The notes under the pieces are model-generated. The model was not told the origin of the DNA. It worked only from the letters and a program-made list of their open reading frames with translations, and did not search any database. Below, one piece after another: positions 24,051 through 31,793 of a stretch of DNA of 64,000 nt. The position numbers were made by a program, and so were the translations under genes. The DNA is taken from contig DATAUW010000017.1 in the NCBI GenBank assembly GCA_036268055.1, positions 1 to 64,000 of the forward strand, in the 5' to 3' direction. The DNA is from Verrucomicrobiia bacterium (lineage in GTDB: Bacteria > Verrucomicrobiota > Verrucomicrobiia > Limisphaerales > Pedosphaeraceae). Within the stretch, counting starts at the first letter, position 1. Each line of letters opens with the position of its first letter.

Positions 24051-25544
24051 ATGTCCAACCAAACCTGGTTAACGCACTGCGTCAAACAAATCAGGGGAGT
24101 GAACCCTTTTGACGGGGATTGCCTGCCGTCGCGAGTTTCGCTGTTTGGCTTTGGGCGGCCGACGCTGCCATTTCCACATCTGTGGAATTACAAAATTCCG
24201 ATTAAGATTTTCGAGACGTTTTATTGGGATTCGGAACAAGAAGAAGGTTCTGGGAAACATAACCGATATATTTATGTGGCGGGAATGCCACCGGTGTTAT
24301 TGACGCGGGAACCGGCAGTCATCAAAGCGGTGCTGGCGAACACCGGCGACAAACCCGGGCAATTTGACCGGGATACAAGCCCCACCGCGGGGATTGCCCG
24401 CGCCACTGGTGAAGATTCGTTGCTGTATTCAAATGGCTCGATTTGGCGGAGACAGAAGCGGCTGTCCGCCGAGCCGTTCAGCCGTTCCAATCTGTTTCAG
24501 CCGGAGAAGTTTCATGGCTTCGAGCAAACCTTCCGCGAGACGGTAGCCAAAAGACTTGAGGCACTTCGTTCCCGCCAGTTGGCCACAGGCAAGAAAATAG
24601 TCCGCGTGGAACTCGAGTCCGAAGTCAAAGTCGTGATGCTGGAGATGCTGGTGAACAATTTCTTTGGCGGGCACGTTGCCTATGAGGAATTACGCGATCG
24701 CTACGTTCCAGCCATCGGAATGCTCATTGATCACATGGTCAGTGATACGGTCGCGCCGAGGACCCTGGCGCTTTTGAGGATGTTAACCGGCCGCAACGCG
24801 ATTCTGAAAGAAAAGAGCGGTGATTTTGAAGCCTTGACGGACATCGCGCTTGCGGGACGCGCCGAGGGACGCGGATTGTGGAGCCAGTTTAAGTCTGAGG
24901 CTACGAACGACGCACTTCGGAGTAACATCAGAGTATTCCTGGCCGGTGCCATGGAGGCCACGACCTCATTTGCGAGCTGGGCGTTATCACATTTGTCGCG
25001 CCGCTCGGATATTCAGGATCAAATATATGACGAAGTAAAAGACATGAGCGTGTACGACCCGGACAATCTGATGCGGGCGGTCACTCTCAACCGCGTTTTG
25101 GAAGAGACCTTGCGACTGACTCCCGCACTTTATTTTCTGCCGCGCCGGGCCACGGCGGATATCTGGATCGAGACAGCCGACCACCGAAAAATGTTTATGC
25201 CCAAGGGCACGCAACTCCGCCTTGATGTGTGGCACGCAAACCGGCGCGAGGAATTTTGGGGGGAAGCGGTGACGGGTTATCCGGCGGAAATGTTTGAACC
25301 GAAACGCTGGGACGTTCTCGCACAAAAGGGAATTACCTCCAAGGACATGCTGCATTTCGGATTCGGGCACGGACCGCGTTTTTGCCCGGGAAGATACCTT
25401 GGTTTGTTGGAGGTTGGGTTGGTTTTGGGAGCGGCGGTTAAAATTTTCAAGTTCACGGCGGTCAATAAAAAAGCGGAAGCGAAGGCAGGCGTGTCAACCA
25501 AGCCAGCCGACGGAGCATTGGTGGATTTGGAACTTAGAGCATGA
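24051..25544 (+). CDS. Cytochrome P450
   Basis: The 497-residue protein shows the I-helix AGAMEATTS (about 298-306, matching A/G-G-x-E/D-T-T), the K-helix EETLR (351-354) and the haem loop HFGFGHGPRFCPGRYLG with the cysteine ligand at 445. There is no signal peptide or N-terminal anchor, as usual for bacterial soluble P450s. It inserts one oxygen atom into an organic substrate and needs a separate ferredoxin/reductase, which is not encoded nearby. AAAGAAA precedes the ATG. The PAP2-like membrane protein follows by 96 nt and may work with it, perhaps on a lipid. Substrate unknown. Confidence 0.95.
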   Translation: MSNQTWLTHCVKQIRGVNPFDGDCLPSRVSLFGFGRPTLPFPHLWNYKIPIKIFETFYWDSEQEEGSGKHNRYIYVAGMPPVLLTREPAVIKAVLANTGDKPGQFDRDTSPTAGIARATGEDSLLYSNGSIWRRQKRLSAEPFSRSNLFQPEKFHGFEQTFRETVAKRLEALRSRQLATGKKIVRVELESEVKVVMLEMLVNNFFGGHVAYEELRDRYVPAIGMLIDHMVSDTVAPRTLALLRMLTGRNAILKEKSGDFEALTDIALAGRAEGRGLWSQFKSEATNDALRSNIRVFLAGAMEATTSFASWALSHLSRRSDIQDQIYDEVKDMSVYDPDNLMRAVTLNRVLEETLRLTPALYFLPRRATADIWIETADHRKMFMPKGTQLRLDVWHANRREEFWGEAVTGYPAEMFEPKRWDVLAQKGITSKDMLHFGFGHGPRFCPGRYLGLLEVGLVLGAAVKIFKFTAVNKKAEAKAGVSTKPADGALVDLELRA

Positions 25545-25640
25545 AGGCGGCTTTGAGAAAATCCGCTCGGAGTTCGATCAAATCTTCACCGTCTTGCTGG
25601 CGTGCGGGTAACTAACAATTCACGCTGCACTCACAACGCG

Positions 25641-26279
25641 ATGAACCGGCCAACAAAGCTCACGGCAGCCGTCACTACGGGCGGGTTATCGGTGTTATTT
25701 GTGATCGTCTATGGCAGTTGCAACTGGGTTACGGCTCATCGCAACGACGTAGGAACCTGGTATTATTCGTGGGAACATCTCATTCCGTTTGTGCCAGTGA
25801 TGATCGTGCCTTATATGTCCATCAACTTGTTCTTTGTGTCCGCCCCGTTCTTATGCCGGAGCCGCGAAGAATTGCGCACGTTCGCGCTTCGCGTCGCGTT
25901 TGCGATCCTGATCGCCGGGGTTTGCTTTCTCTCGATGCCGTTGAAATTGGGTACGCCGGTTCCCCCGACTTCCGGTTGGACGGGTGTCATTTTCGATTTT
26001 CTTCATCGCTTCGACCAGCCTTACAACTTGGCTCCTTCCTTGCACATCACCTTCCGAACCATTCTGGCTAATCTATTTGCGCGCCATACGAAAGGCGTTC
26101 TGCGAATAGCCAGCCACATCTGGTTCTTCCTGATTGGTCTTTCAACGGTGATGACCTATCAGCATCATATTGTGGACGTGGCCGCTGGTTTTATTTTGGC
26201 AGCCGTATGTTTTTATCTCTTCCGCGAGACCAATTCTGCTTGCCGGAAACCGGGAATGACTGAATCGGTGAAAAGTTAA
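25641..26279 (+). CDS. PAP2-like membrane phosphatase/transferase
   Basis: The 212-residue protein has about six membrane helices (LSVLFVIVYGSCNWV, HLIPFVPVMIVPYMSINLFF, AFAILIAGVCFLS, IWFFLIGLSTVMTYQ, VDVAAGFILAAVCFYLF). The PAP2 signature appears as APSLHI and STVMTYQHHIVDV, the version with His and Asp found in inositol-phosphorylceramide-synthase-like and PAP2_3 proteins. These move or remove phosphate headgroups of lipids. The first PAP2 motif (KxxxxxxRP) is not obvious. It lies after the P450 gene on the same strand and may form an operon with it. Confidence 0.8.
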   Translation: MNRPTKLTAAVTTGGLSVLFVIVYGSCNWVTAHRNDVGTWYYSWEHLIPFVPVMIVPYMSINLFFVSAPFLCRSREELRTFALRVAFAILIAGVCFLSMPLKLGTPVPPTSGWTGVIFDFLHRFDQPYNLAPSLHITFRTILANLFARHTKGVLRIASHIWFFLIGLSTVMTYQHHIVDVAAGFILAAVCFYLFRETNSACRKPGMTESVKS

Positions 26280-26288
26280 AACTCTCTT

Positions 26289-26380
26289 ACAAACTTTTTC
26301 ACTAACATTTGTTGAATTCTTCCACATCCGTCATATAGTGCGCTCGTTTGAACCATTCGCATCAACATGAGTAGCTCGAC
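26289..26380 (+). repeat. Displaced copy of the speA promoter and first codons
   Basis: These 92 nt match 31771-31862 with one mismatch. They include the promoter-like TTGAAT-N16-TATAGT and ATGAGTAGC, the speA start. The coding part ends after about five codons, where sequence changes to a NIF3-start duplicate 34 nt later. A transcript from here would run into PAS copy 2 in antisense. Confidence 0.93.
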
Positions 26381-26414
26381 CGCGCCGTAGCTATGCCGTA
26401 GCAGAAGCTGGCGT

Positions 26415-27291
26415 AGTATTTAACGATTGCGGAGAGGGATACGTGAGCCATGGGTTGAGGGAAACAAAATGCGCGAGAAATGTAAAATGGGAAAAGAGTT
26501 TTGGGCTTTGGAGGGGGTGAATCTTGACGAGGGATAAAGATGTGGCCGGCGAGGGCGCGTGCGCTCCCCGGGAAAATAGGAACAACCGAGCGAGGACGCC
26601 GTAAGTCAAGGGTAAGTCCAGTTTTTAGTCCAGTGCTCAGGACGATTACAAACAGGCGCCTTTGGGGATATGGTCGTAGGCGAGCATGTCCTGGGCGAGT
26701 TTGCCTATTTGGGCGGCGGCGTGTTGGCGGGCGCGATGTTCGAGGACGAGGCGGTGGGTTTCGGCTTGGAGGCTTTCGACGCCTTCGGCATAGCTGCGAA
26801 GTGCGCCGGTCTCGGTCACGACGCGCTCGTTCGCGAAATCCCGGAGTTGATTCAAGGCGGAATGGAGTTGCTGGATGCGCCCGAGGGTGGCGTCGGCGGA
26901 GGTTTCCGCACAGCCGCCGTAATAGCCGAGAAAATTTCCATCGGCGTCGTGATGGGGAACGCCGCGATCGAGGATCCAGCGGTAATCGCCGCTATGATGG
27001 CGCAGACGGTAACTCATGGCGAAGGAAAGGCGTTTTTCAAAGGAGCCGATATAATGCTGAATGCAGCGTTCGAGGTCTTCGGGATGCACGCCTTCGGCCC
27101 AGCCATTGCCGAATTCCTGTTGCAGAGTGCGGCCGCGGAAATCCAGCCACGCGCGATTAAAATGAAAGCAGCCCATGTCCTTTCCGGCGAGCCAGATCAT
27201 GATGGGCGCGCCGTCGGCAAGGTGCTGGAAATATTCCAAGTCCGGGTTCACTTTATCCGAGCATAGGGCGGGAGCGGGCAATGGCAAGGAT
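26415..27291 (+). repeat. Segmental duplication, copy 2
   Basis: This is the partner of 21610-22508. It carries the first 13 or so NIF3 codons (26415-26453, minus strand, a dead fragment), the dispersed repeat and a complete PAS gene. A 22-nt deletion between two GCGAGGGCG direct repeats removed one palindrome. It adjoins the displaced speA promoter on the left and VapBC on the right. Confidence 0.93.
26646..27287 (-). CDS. PAS-domain protein (copy 2)
   Basis: The product is nearly identical to the copy at 21863-22546 through the PAS fold and helical tail. Differences include CLNK to CSDK near the start, LQHRAR to LEHRAR, and DQIPKG to DHIPKG at the end. The 14 N-terminal codons of copy 1 are absent because the duplication ends there; the longest frame starts at a TTG. 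The paucity of changes means the duplication is recent or conversion is active. Whether it is expressed is unclear, as the sequence before it now belongs to the VapBC promoter region. Confidence 0.72.
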   Translation of the reverse strand: MPLPAPALCSDKVNPDLEYFQHLADGAPIMIWLAGKDMGCFHFNRAWLDFRGRTLQQEFGNGWAEGVHPEDLERCIQHYIGSFEKRLSFAMSYRLRHHSGDYRWILDRGVPHHDADGNFLGYYGGCAETSADATLGRIQQLHSALNQLRDFANERVVTETGALRSYAEGVESLQAETHRLVLEHRARQHAAAQIGKLAQDMLAYDHIPKGACL

Positions 27292-27312
27292 GTTGTAACA
27301 AAATATAATTGA

Positions 27313-27334
27313 CTTACCTTTTATAAAAAGTAAG
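27313..27334. promoter_or_regulatory. Palindromic operator of the vapBC-type operon
   Basis: CTTACcTTTTATAAAAaGTAAG is a 22-bp palindrome broken only at one symmetric pair. It lies within the promoter region (TTGACT begins at 27309), 9 nt before the antitoxin ATG. Antitoxins of the AbrB/MazE fold repress their own operon by binding such palindromes. Confidence 0.75.
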
Positions 27335-27342
27335 CTATAAAC

Positions 27343-27588
27343 ATGAAAGTAGAAACCAAGCCCGATTCCGTTTACTTTTCCGTCAAAGGCCAGATCGTCA
27401 TCCCCCGGCACCTCCGCAAAGAATTTGAGATAGAAGCAGGCACCCAGGCCCACGTTCAGGCCACCCCCGAAGGCATCCTCATCCAACCCGTCACCCACAA
27501 ATTCATCAGCAGCCTCCGCGGCAAATACAAACACCTCCCCGTCATGGAAACCCTCAAACAAATCAAACAAGAAGAAAAAGCCCATTGA
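27343..27588 (+). CDS. AbrB/MazE-fold antitoxin (VapB type)
   Basis: The 81-residue protein has the swapped-hairpin AbrB signature (SVKGQIVIPRHLRKEF, EAGTQAHVQATPEGILIQPV) that binds DNA as a dimer. The C-terminal 25 residues (GKYKHLPVMETLKQIKQEEK) form the tail that usually plugs the toxin active site. The PIN toxin gene starts 3 nt after its stop, the standard layout. The palindrome at 27313-27334 is the likely autoregulatory operator. Codon choice is C-rich (acc, ctc, cac), unlike the adjacent duplicated DNA, consistent with recent acquisition. Confidence 0.92.
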   Translation: MKVETKPDSVYFSVKGQIVIPRHLRKEFEIEAGTQAHVQATPEGILIQPVTHKFISSLRGKYKHLPVMETLKQIKQEEKAH

Positions 27589-27591
27589 CCT

Positions 27592-27990
27592 ATGGCCAAA
27601 GTCCTCGATTCATGGGCCCTCATGGCCTTCTTCAAAGGCGAACCGGCCGCCGCCGCCGTCGAGACCCACATCAAAAAAGCCACCGGCGATAAATCGCGCC
27701 TCTATCTATCTGTCATCAACTGGGGCGAAATTTACTACGCCATGTGGCGCGCCGGTGGAAAAGCCGCTGCCGACGCCATCGCCGAAGACCTCTCCCGGCT
27801 ACCCTTAGAAATTATAGAAGCCGACCTTGCCCTGACCAAACAAGCCGCCCAATTCAAAGCCACCCGCAAAATGTCCTACGCCGATTGCTTCGCCGCCGCC
27901 CTCGCCAAACAAAAAAACTGCGAACTCCTCACCGGCGACCCCGAATTCAAAGAAGTAGAAAAAGAAATCAAGATCCACTGGTTAAAATGA
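27592..27990 (+). CDS. PIN-domain ribonuclease toxin (VapC type)
   Basis: This is a 132-residue PIN domain with the four acidic positions: D6 (KVLDSWALMAFF), E46 (NWGEIYYA), D97 (SYADCFAAALA) and D115 (LLTGDPEF). VapC toxins cleave specific tRNAs or rRNA using Mg2+ and stop translation. The full acidic set indicates an intact enzyme. It is paired with the AbrB-type antitoxin upstream, and an IS21 remnant lies 92 nt downstream. Confidence 0.94.
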   Translation: MAKVLDSWALMAFFKGEPAAAAVETHIKKATGDKSRLYLSVINWGEIYYAMWRAGGKAAADAIAEDLSRLPLEIIEADLALTKQAAQFKATRKMSYADCFAAALAKQKNCELLTGDPEFKEVEKEIKIHWLK

Positions 27991-28081
27991 TCCCTCCCGT
28001 TCCCTGGTAAGGCCGAACTGCCGCTCCGCCCGTCCCTCCGCAACCCTTTAGATTATTGGGCGACATCCCTACGGTGGGCGC

Positions 28082-28237
28082 GATCCTGGTCGTTTCCTGC
28101 ACCACGCCCAGACTATCGCCATTACCGGCAGGAGCTACCGACTTAAAAACCACGCCGCCCTTGCTGGGAAAGTGGATAAGAACAAGAAGACCAAAGCCAA
28201 GCCCCACAAACTTTCGACCGCAGAACCGGCGAACTGA
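28082..28237 (+). pseudogene. IS21-family IstB ATPase, C-terminal remnant
   Basis: The frame reads DPGRFLHHAQTIAITGRSYRL, then KNHAALAGKVDKNKK...AEPAN and a stop. The pattern D-x-x-x-x-L-H-H-A...I-x-G-x-SYRL is the C-terminal end of IstB, the AAA+ transposition helper of IS21 elements. Upstream the similarity stops abruptly within about 90 nt of vapC. No istA, terminal repeat or full istB remains. It is a scar of a past insertion. Confidence 0.6.
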
Positions 28238-28357
28238 ATGGCTCGCTTTCCGATTCTGCTCGATTTATTTTGCTGCCGACCGATTATGGAAGACTTGCTT
28301 TTCGTCGCGAAACCGTCCATATTAAGTTGCAGGTTAACTTATTCCGAGGATCTCACT

Positions 28358-28675
28358 ATGGCTAGTTACTTGATTATGCTCACAGCAATTCTGGCGCTGG
28401 TGGGAGTGGTGCTGGCAGCCGTCATCCCACGTCGTATGCAGATGGCGCGACGGGCGCAAGCGCTCCTGGCACAGATGCCGCAGCATGAATCGAAGACGGT
28501 TTACTTGGCCTTCGCTTCCGGGTGGGATCGTGGCAAGGAGAAAGAAATGGACGCAAAAATTACTGAAGAGGAAAAGAGCGGATGGACATTTCTGAAAGCC
28601 AGGGAAGCGAACCCTCTCAAAACGATCCGCACATGGGGCGGCGGTGTTAACCTTGACTTCATACGAAAATCCTGA
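28358..28675 (+). CDS. Small single-pass membrane protein, unknown
   Basis: With the ATG preceded by GAGGA 9 nt upstream, the protein has 105 residues: one membrane helix (about 4-24, YLIMLTAILALVGVVLAAVI), then a basic stretch RRMQMARRAQALL and a soluble tail (ESKTVYLAFASGWDRGKEKE, KSGWTFLKAREANPLKTIR). I do not recognise it. The frame is open further upstream, but that part lacks a ribosome binding site. Confidence 0.6.
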   Translation: MASYLIMLTAILALVGVVLAAVIPRRMQMARRAQALLAQMPQHESKTVYLAFASGWDRGKEKEMDAKITEEEKSGWTFLKAREANPLKTIRTWGGGVNLDFIRKS

Positions 28676-29162
28676 GGGCGCCATCAGCTAACAATCTTGT
28701 CTGAACGTAGTTGCCGCGCTTTTAGTTTGCCCGCGTCAAGAAAACTAATATGGATTGAGCACCTCAAGGTGGCCGGTTTTGATTCCACCCCGGCTCGCTG
28801 GTTTTGAATTGACCGGTGACACCCTTGGGTCACCCATAAAAAATTCCCCCACCATAAAGAGCGAAGCGAGTCGCGCCCCAAAGCGCGCTACCGCCTCAAC
28901 CCCCACCCACTCCTTGCAGCTTCCCCCCGTGACCGTCCGTAAGGACAGCCGCCTCGGAGGGGCCATCGACCCGACACGTTTATAACCCCAAACCCCGAAT
29001 AAAAATCTATGCGCGAGCGCGACTCACCCCGTGAGTCGCATCATTCCCCCTGCTATCGCCCCTCAGAGACTTTTGCTCCTCTCACGAAATGCTATACTCC
29101 ATCCGTGCGCGACCGCCTCACCAAAACCCGACGCTCATGGAACCCAAACCGCATCCTCCCAT
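28676..29162. other. Non-coding, rearranged stretch with small palindromes
   Basis: I see no convincing gene in these 487 nt. The stretch holds hairpins such as GGTGAC...GTCACC (about 28814-28833) and GCGACTCAC-CCC-GTGAGTCGC (about 29020-29040). It lies between the small membrane protein gene and the break in the HNH gene, and probably consists of insertion-sequence and repeat debris. Confidence 0.5.
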
Positions 29163-29747
29163 TAGGCAGAGTCCGTTTTTGGGGTTGAGACGATTCTTTT
29201 TGTCTTCTGACCACGGGATTATATGGCTGGCCGTAAGCAAAGGTCGGACGGTTAGGCCGGTGACGCAGCAGCGGAAGTTGTAGGCGGATAGAATTCGGTC
29301 GCGGAAAAATTTCTGGTTTACGCGAAGGCGGACGATGGCTTCGCGTTCGACGCCTTCGCGGGGAATATCGTCTCGGCTTAAATCGGCAACCTCCTCGATG
29401 GGTTTTCCGAGTCGTTGCGCGAGTAGTTCTTCGCTTTCAAATGCCAGAGCTTCAGGGTGCGCGGCGAATTCTTGCCAGACTTCTTCTTCGCCTTTGGCAC
29501 CGTGTTTCATTCCGCCGACGCCGCGTGATTGTAACGCGGGATCAAGCCGGGCGAAATTTGTGAGTTTCAAGGCAATCGAACTGGAAGTACGGCCAAGGAG
29601 TCGCGCAAGTTCAATGACTTGCGGATTACCCGTGTGAATGGTGCCGAAGGGGATTTTACAATAGAGGTTAAAGGCGAGGATGTGTTCCTCGCGCGTCCAC
29701 GGTTGGTTGTGCCTTTGCGTTGATTTTTCTGCACCTCTCTCAGGCAT
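29163..29747 (-). pseudogene. HNH restriction-type endonuclease, N-terminal part (split gene)
   Basis: From ATG at 29747 this encodes 195 residues: an N-terminal helical DNA-binding region (PWTREEHILAFNLYCKIPFG, ELARLLGRTSSSIALKLTNF) typical of COG3440-like predicted restriction enzymes, then the HNH start (YNFRCCVTGL, ASHIIPWSEDKKNRLNPKNG and LCL). The frame then meets unrelated sequence just where NALHDRAFD should follow. That missing part sits at 30393-30611 on the other strand. The gene is therefore interrupted and the second metal-binding half of HNH is lost. Confidence 0.88.
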
Positions 29748-29841
29748 AGCTAAGTTCGGTGGATTAAAGCGGAGTGGAATGGTTTGGGCAAGTTTGGTCT
29801 TGCCAAGTCTCCCGTACCTGGCCAGGTGTATATGGCGAGTT

Positions 29842-30081
29842 ATGGCTATCGAAAAAATGTACACGATTTCGCTGGGTGATTTTGATCTTGGGCAGGTGAT
29901 TGATGGGTTGGAGGTGCGGGCGCGGGCGTGGGAGGACACGGCGGCTTTTTGTCGGTCAGGCGATTCGCCGGAGGGTTTTGTGGCAGAGGAATGTGATGAC
30001 GCCGAGGAGGCGGAGTGGATCGCGGCGCATTATCGGGTGATTATTTCGCGGATTTTGGAGCAGAGGGAGGCGCAGTCGTGA
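29842..30081 (+). CDS. Small acidic protein, unknown
   Basis: The 79-residue protein (MAIEKMYTISLGDFDLGQVI, then DGLEVRARAWEDTAAFCRSG) has many acidic residues (EECDDAEEAEWIAAHY). Its stop overlaps the GTG of the next gene by 4 nt, so the two are translationally coupled. No family is recognised. It lies within the inverted segment, divergent from the HNH fragment with a 94-nt gap. A start at the second Met (29857) is possible. Confidence 0.62.
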   Translation: MAIEKMYTISLGDFDLGQVIDGLEVRARAWEDTAAFCRSGDSPEGFVAEECDDAEEAEWIAAHYRVIISRILEQREAQS

Positions 30082-30380
30082 ATGGGGGAAATGCCAATCG
30101 GGTGGCGAAGGGGTTTTGTATTTTTATTGATTCGGTTTGTGAAGGTCGAGTTCCGGTGTGGCGGGATGGTGCCGGGGCGTTTGTGGTTTTTAAATCGAAG
30201 TTGGAGGCGCAACGGGAGATCGCGGATGATTTGAGGTTGCGGCTGGGTGAGTTTTTGGCTGGGCAGCGGGATTTTGAGGATGCGATTTGGGTGGAGGATT
30301 ATGTGTTGGAGGTTTCGGTGGGGTCGGATGGTTCGATTGTGGATGGGGATGGGAATGTGTTTAAGTGCGTTGCGGAATAG
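30078..30380 (+). CDS. Small protein coupled to the upstream acidic protein, unknown
   Basis: The GTG start overlaps the preceding stop (GTGA), with GGGAGG about 8 nt upstream, giving 100 residues. It has FCIFIDSVCEGRVPVWRDG, a helical middle (EAQREIADDLRLRLGEFLAG) and an acidic beta-rich end (WVEDYVLEVSVGSDGSIVDG). Position and coupling suggest that the two small proteins act together, perhaps as a defence or immunity pair next to a nuclease; that is speculation. Confidence 0.65.
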   Translation: MNGGNANRVAKGFCIFIDSVCEGRVPVWRDGAGAFVVFKSKLEAQREIADDLRLRLGEFLAGQRDFEDAIWVEDYVLEVSVGSDGSIVDGDGNVFKCVAE

Positions 30381-30392
30381 GATGAATAGGTA

Positions 30393-30611
30393 AACGCCCT
30401 TCACGACCGCGCCTTTGACCGCCATCTGATGTGGATTGACAACGATTTCACCGTAAGATTTTCCCGCAAACTCCACAATGTTAATGACGAATCAAAAGAG
30501 ACCGTCAGTTGGCTGACAAAATTTGAAGGTACGAAACTTTTACTTACAGAAAGATTCTCACCCGATCTTGCGTTCTTAGGAATTCACATGAGCAAATGCG
30601 AAAAACAATAA
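30393..30611 (+). pseudogene. HNH endonuclease, C-terminal part (other half of the split gene)
   Basis: The frame reads NALHDRAFDRHLMWIDNDFT, continues with VRFSRKLHNV and ends SKCEKQ. The opening is exactly the segment that follows NGLCL in COG3440-like HNH nucleases. It begins directly after a stop codon with no start of its own. Joining it to the reverse complement of 29163-29747 at the shared TA dinucleotide restores an in-frame gene of about 267 codons. Confidence 0.88.
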
Positions 30612-30638
30612 CAGCCAAAGCTTGGCCTTTCCGATGCT

Positions 30639-30839
30639 CTAATCGGTTACATTTGAACGAGTATGAACGATATTGAAATGTGGCCTATACGAGTCAATTC
30701 CTATTTCTTGCACAAGCGTTAGAAGTGTATCACGCCCGATGCGGCCATTTTGAAGCAATAGACATGTCGGAACAAGATCACGAACATCGCGTATCGAACG
30801 AATTTTAAAGCGTAATTCGTCCATAGTGTGGGAGGACAT
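30639..30839 (-). CDS. Possible small protein, unknown
   Basis: A 66-residue frame (MSSHTMDELRFKIRSIRDVR, LVPTCLLLQNGRIGRDTLLT) has balanced composition and lower GC than its surroundings, so it may be a real short or truncated gene. There is no clear ribosome binding site and no recognisable family. Confidence 0.3.
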   Translation of the reverse strand: MSSHTMDELRFKIRSIRDVRDLVPTCLLLQNGRIGRDTLLTLVQEIGIDSYRPHFNIVHTRSNVTD

Positions 30840-30872
30840 CGAAAAGGCTAAATTTCATTCTTAGTAATAATA

Positions 30873-31591
30873 ATGGAACTCTCATCCAACAACCGCACCA
30901 AACCCCTTTACCCCACCCTCGCCATCCTCCTCGCCGTTCTGGCCAGCGTCGCCGCCATCGAATTCGCCATGGGCCGGCTCCCTCTTGGTCCCGACCACAA
31001 ATTCGGCCTTTGGGAAAGCGACATCTGGAGCAGCGAAAACTCCCAACGCTTTGCCGATCCCTACTCCTTCAGCCACATCGTCCACGGCATCCTCCTCTAC
31101 GCCATCCTCCACCAACTCACCGGCCGCTTAAAAAAATCCCCCTGGTGGCAAGCCCGCAAAGACCACCCTCACCCTGAAGACGATTCCCGTCCAAAGGACC
31201 TCCCGGCCCTCCGCGACTCCGCGGTAAAAATTCCGCATTCCGCACTGAGATTCCTGATAAACGCCCCTTCCTCATCGCCCTCGCCATCGAGGCCACCTGG
31301 GAACTCCTCGAAAACTCCCCTCTCATCATCAACCGCTACCGCTCCGTCACCATCTCCCTTGGCTACGCCGGCGACAGCATCCTCAACTCCTGCAGCGATA
31401 TTCTTATGATGTGCCTGGGCTATTTGTTCGCGGCGCGAGTTCCGGTTTGGGTGAGTGTGGTGGCGGTTCTGGCGATGGAGGTCGGTTGTCTGTTTTGGGT
31501 GCGGGATAATCTGACGTTGAATGTCATTATGCTGATTTATCCGATTGAAGCGATTAAGCATTGGCAATCCGCGGGTCATCCGATGACGTAG
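30873..31591 (+). pseudogene. DUF2585 inner-membrane protein gene broken by a 95-nt insertion
   Basis: The first frame encodes two helices (LAILLAVLASVAAIEFAMGR, HIVHGILLYAILHQLTG) and ends at WWQARKD. The DUF2585 continuation ([20 protein letters not shown], then [20 protein letters not shown]) resumes in another frame after 31258 and runs to the stop at 31591. Removing 31164-31258 joins ARKD to KRPFLIALA in frame. DUF2585 proteins are small inner-membrane proteins of unknown role. The insertion length (95) shifts the frame, so no full protein can be made. Confidence 0.88.
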
Positions 31592-31610
31592 GGGTTTGGA
31601 TGTTATGGAG

Positions 31611-31678
31611 AGGGATAAAGATGTGGCCGGCGAGGGCGCCAGCCACTGCACGCGAGGGCGCGTGCGCTCCCCGGGAAT
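31611..31678 (+). repeat. Dispersed double-hairpin repeat, copy 3
   Basis: This is the same two-palindrome element as at 21725-21790 with a single change (ggcgccAgccac). It lies between the broken DUF2585 gene and the speA promoter. Confidence 0.85.
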
Positions 31679-31793
31679 AAATAGCGCTTCGTTCCCAGGC
31701 AAAAATGGTGTTCAAAAACCGCGTTTTTCTCCCACGGAAAACTTGAAACTGAAAACTTGAAACTTCCTGACAAACTTTTTCACTAACATTTGT

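Noticed and set aside
21725-31678. CRISPR array made from the dispersed repeats
   Set aside because: The repeats are kilobases apart, carry no regularly spaced unique spacers, and no cas gene is present.
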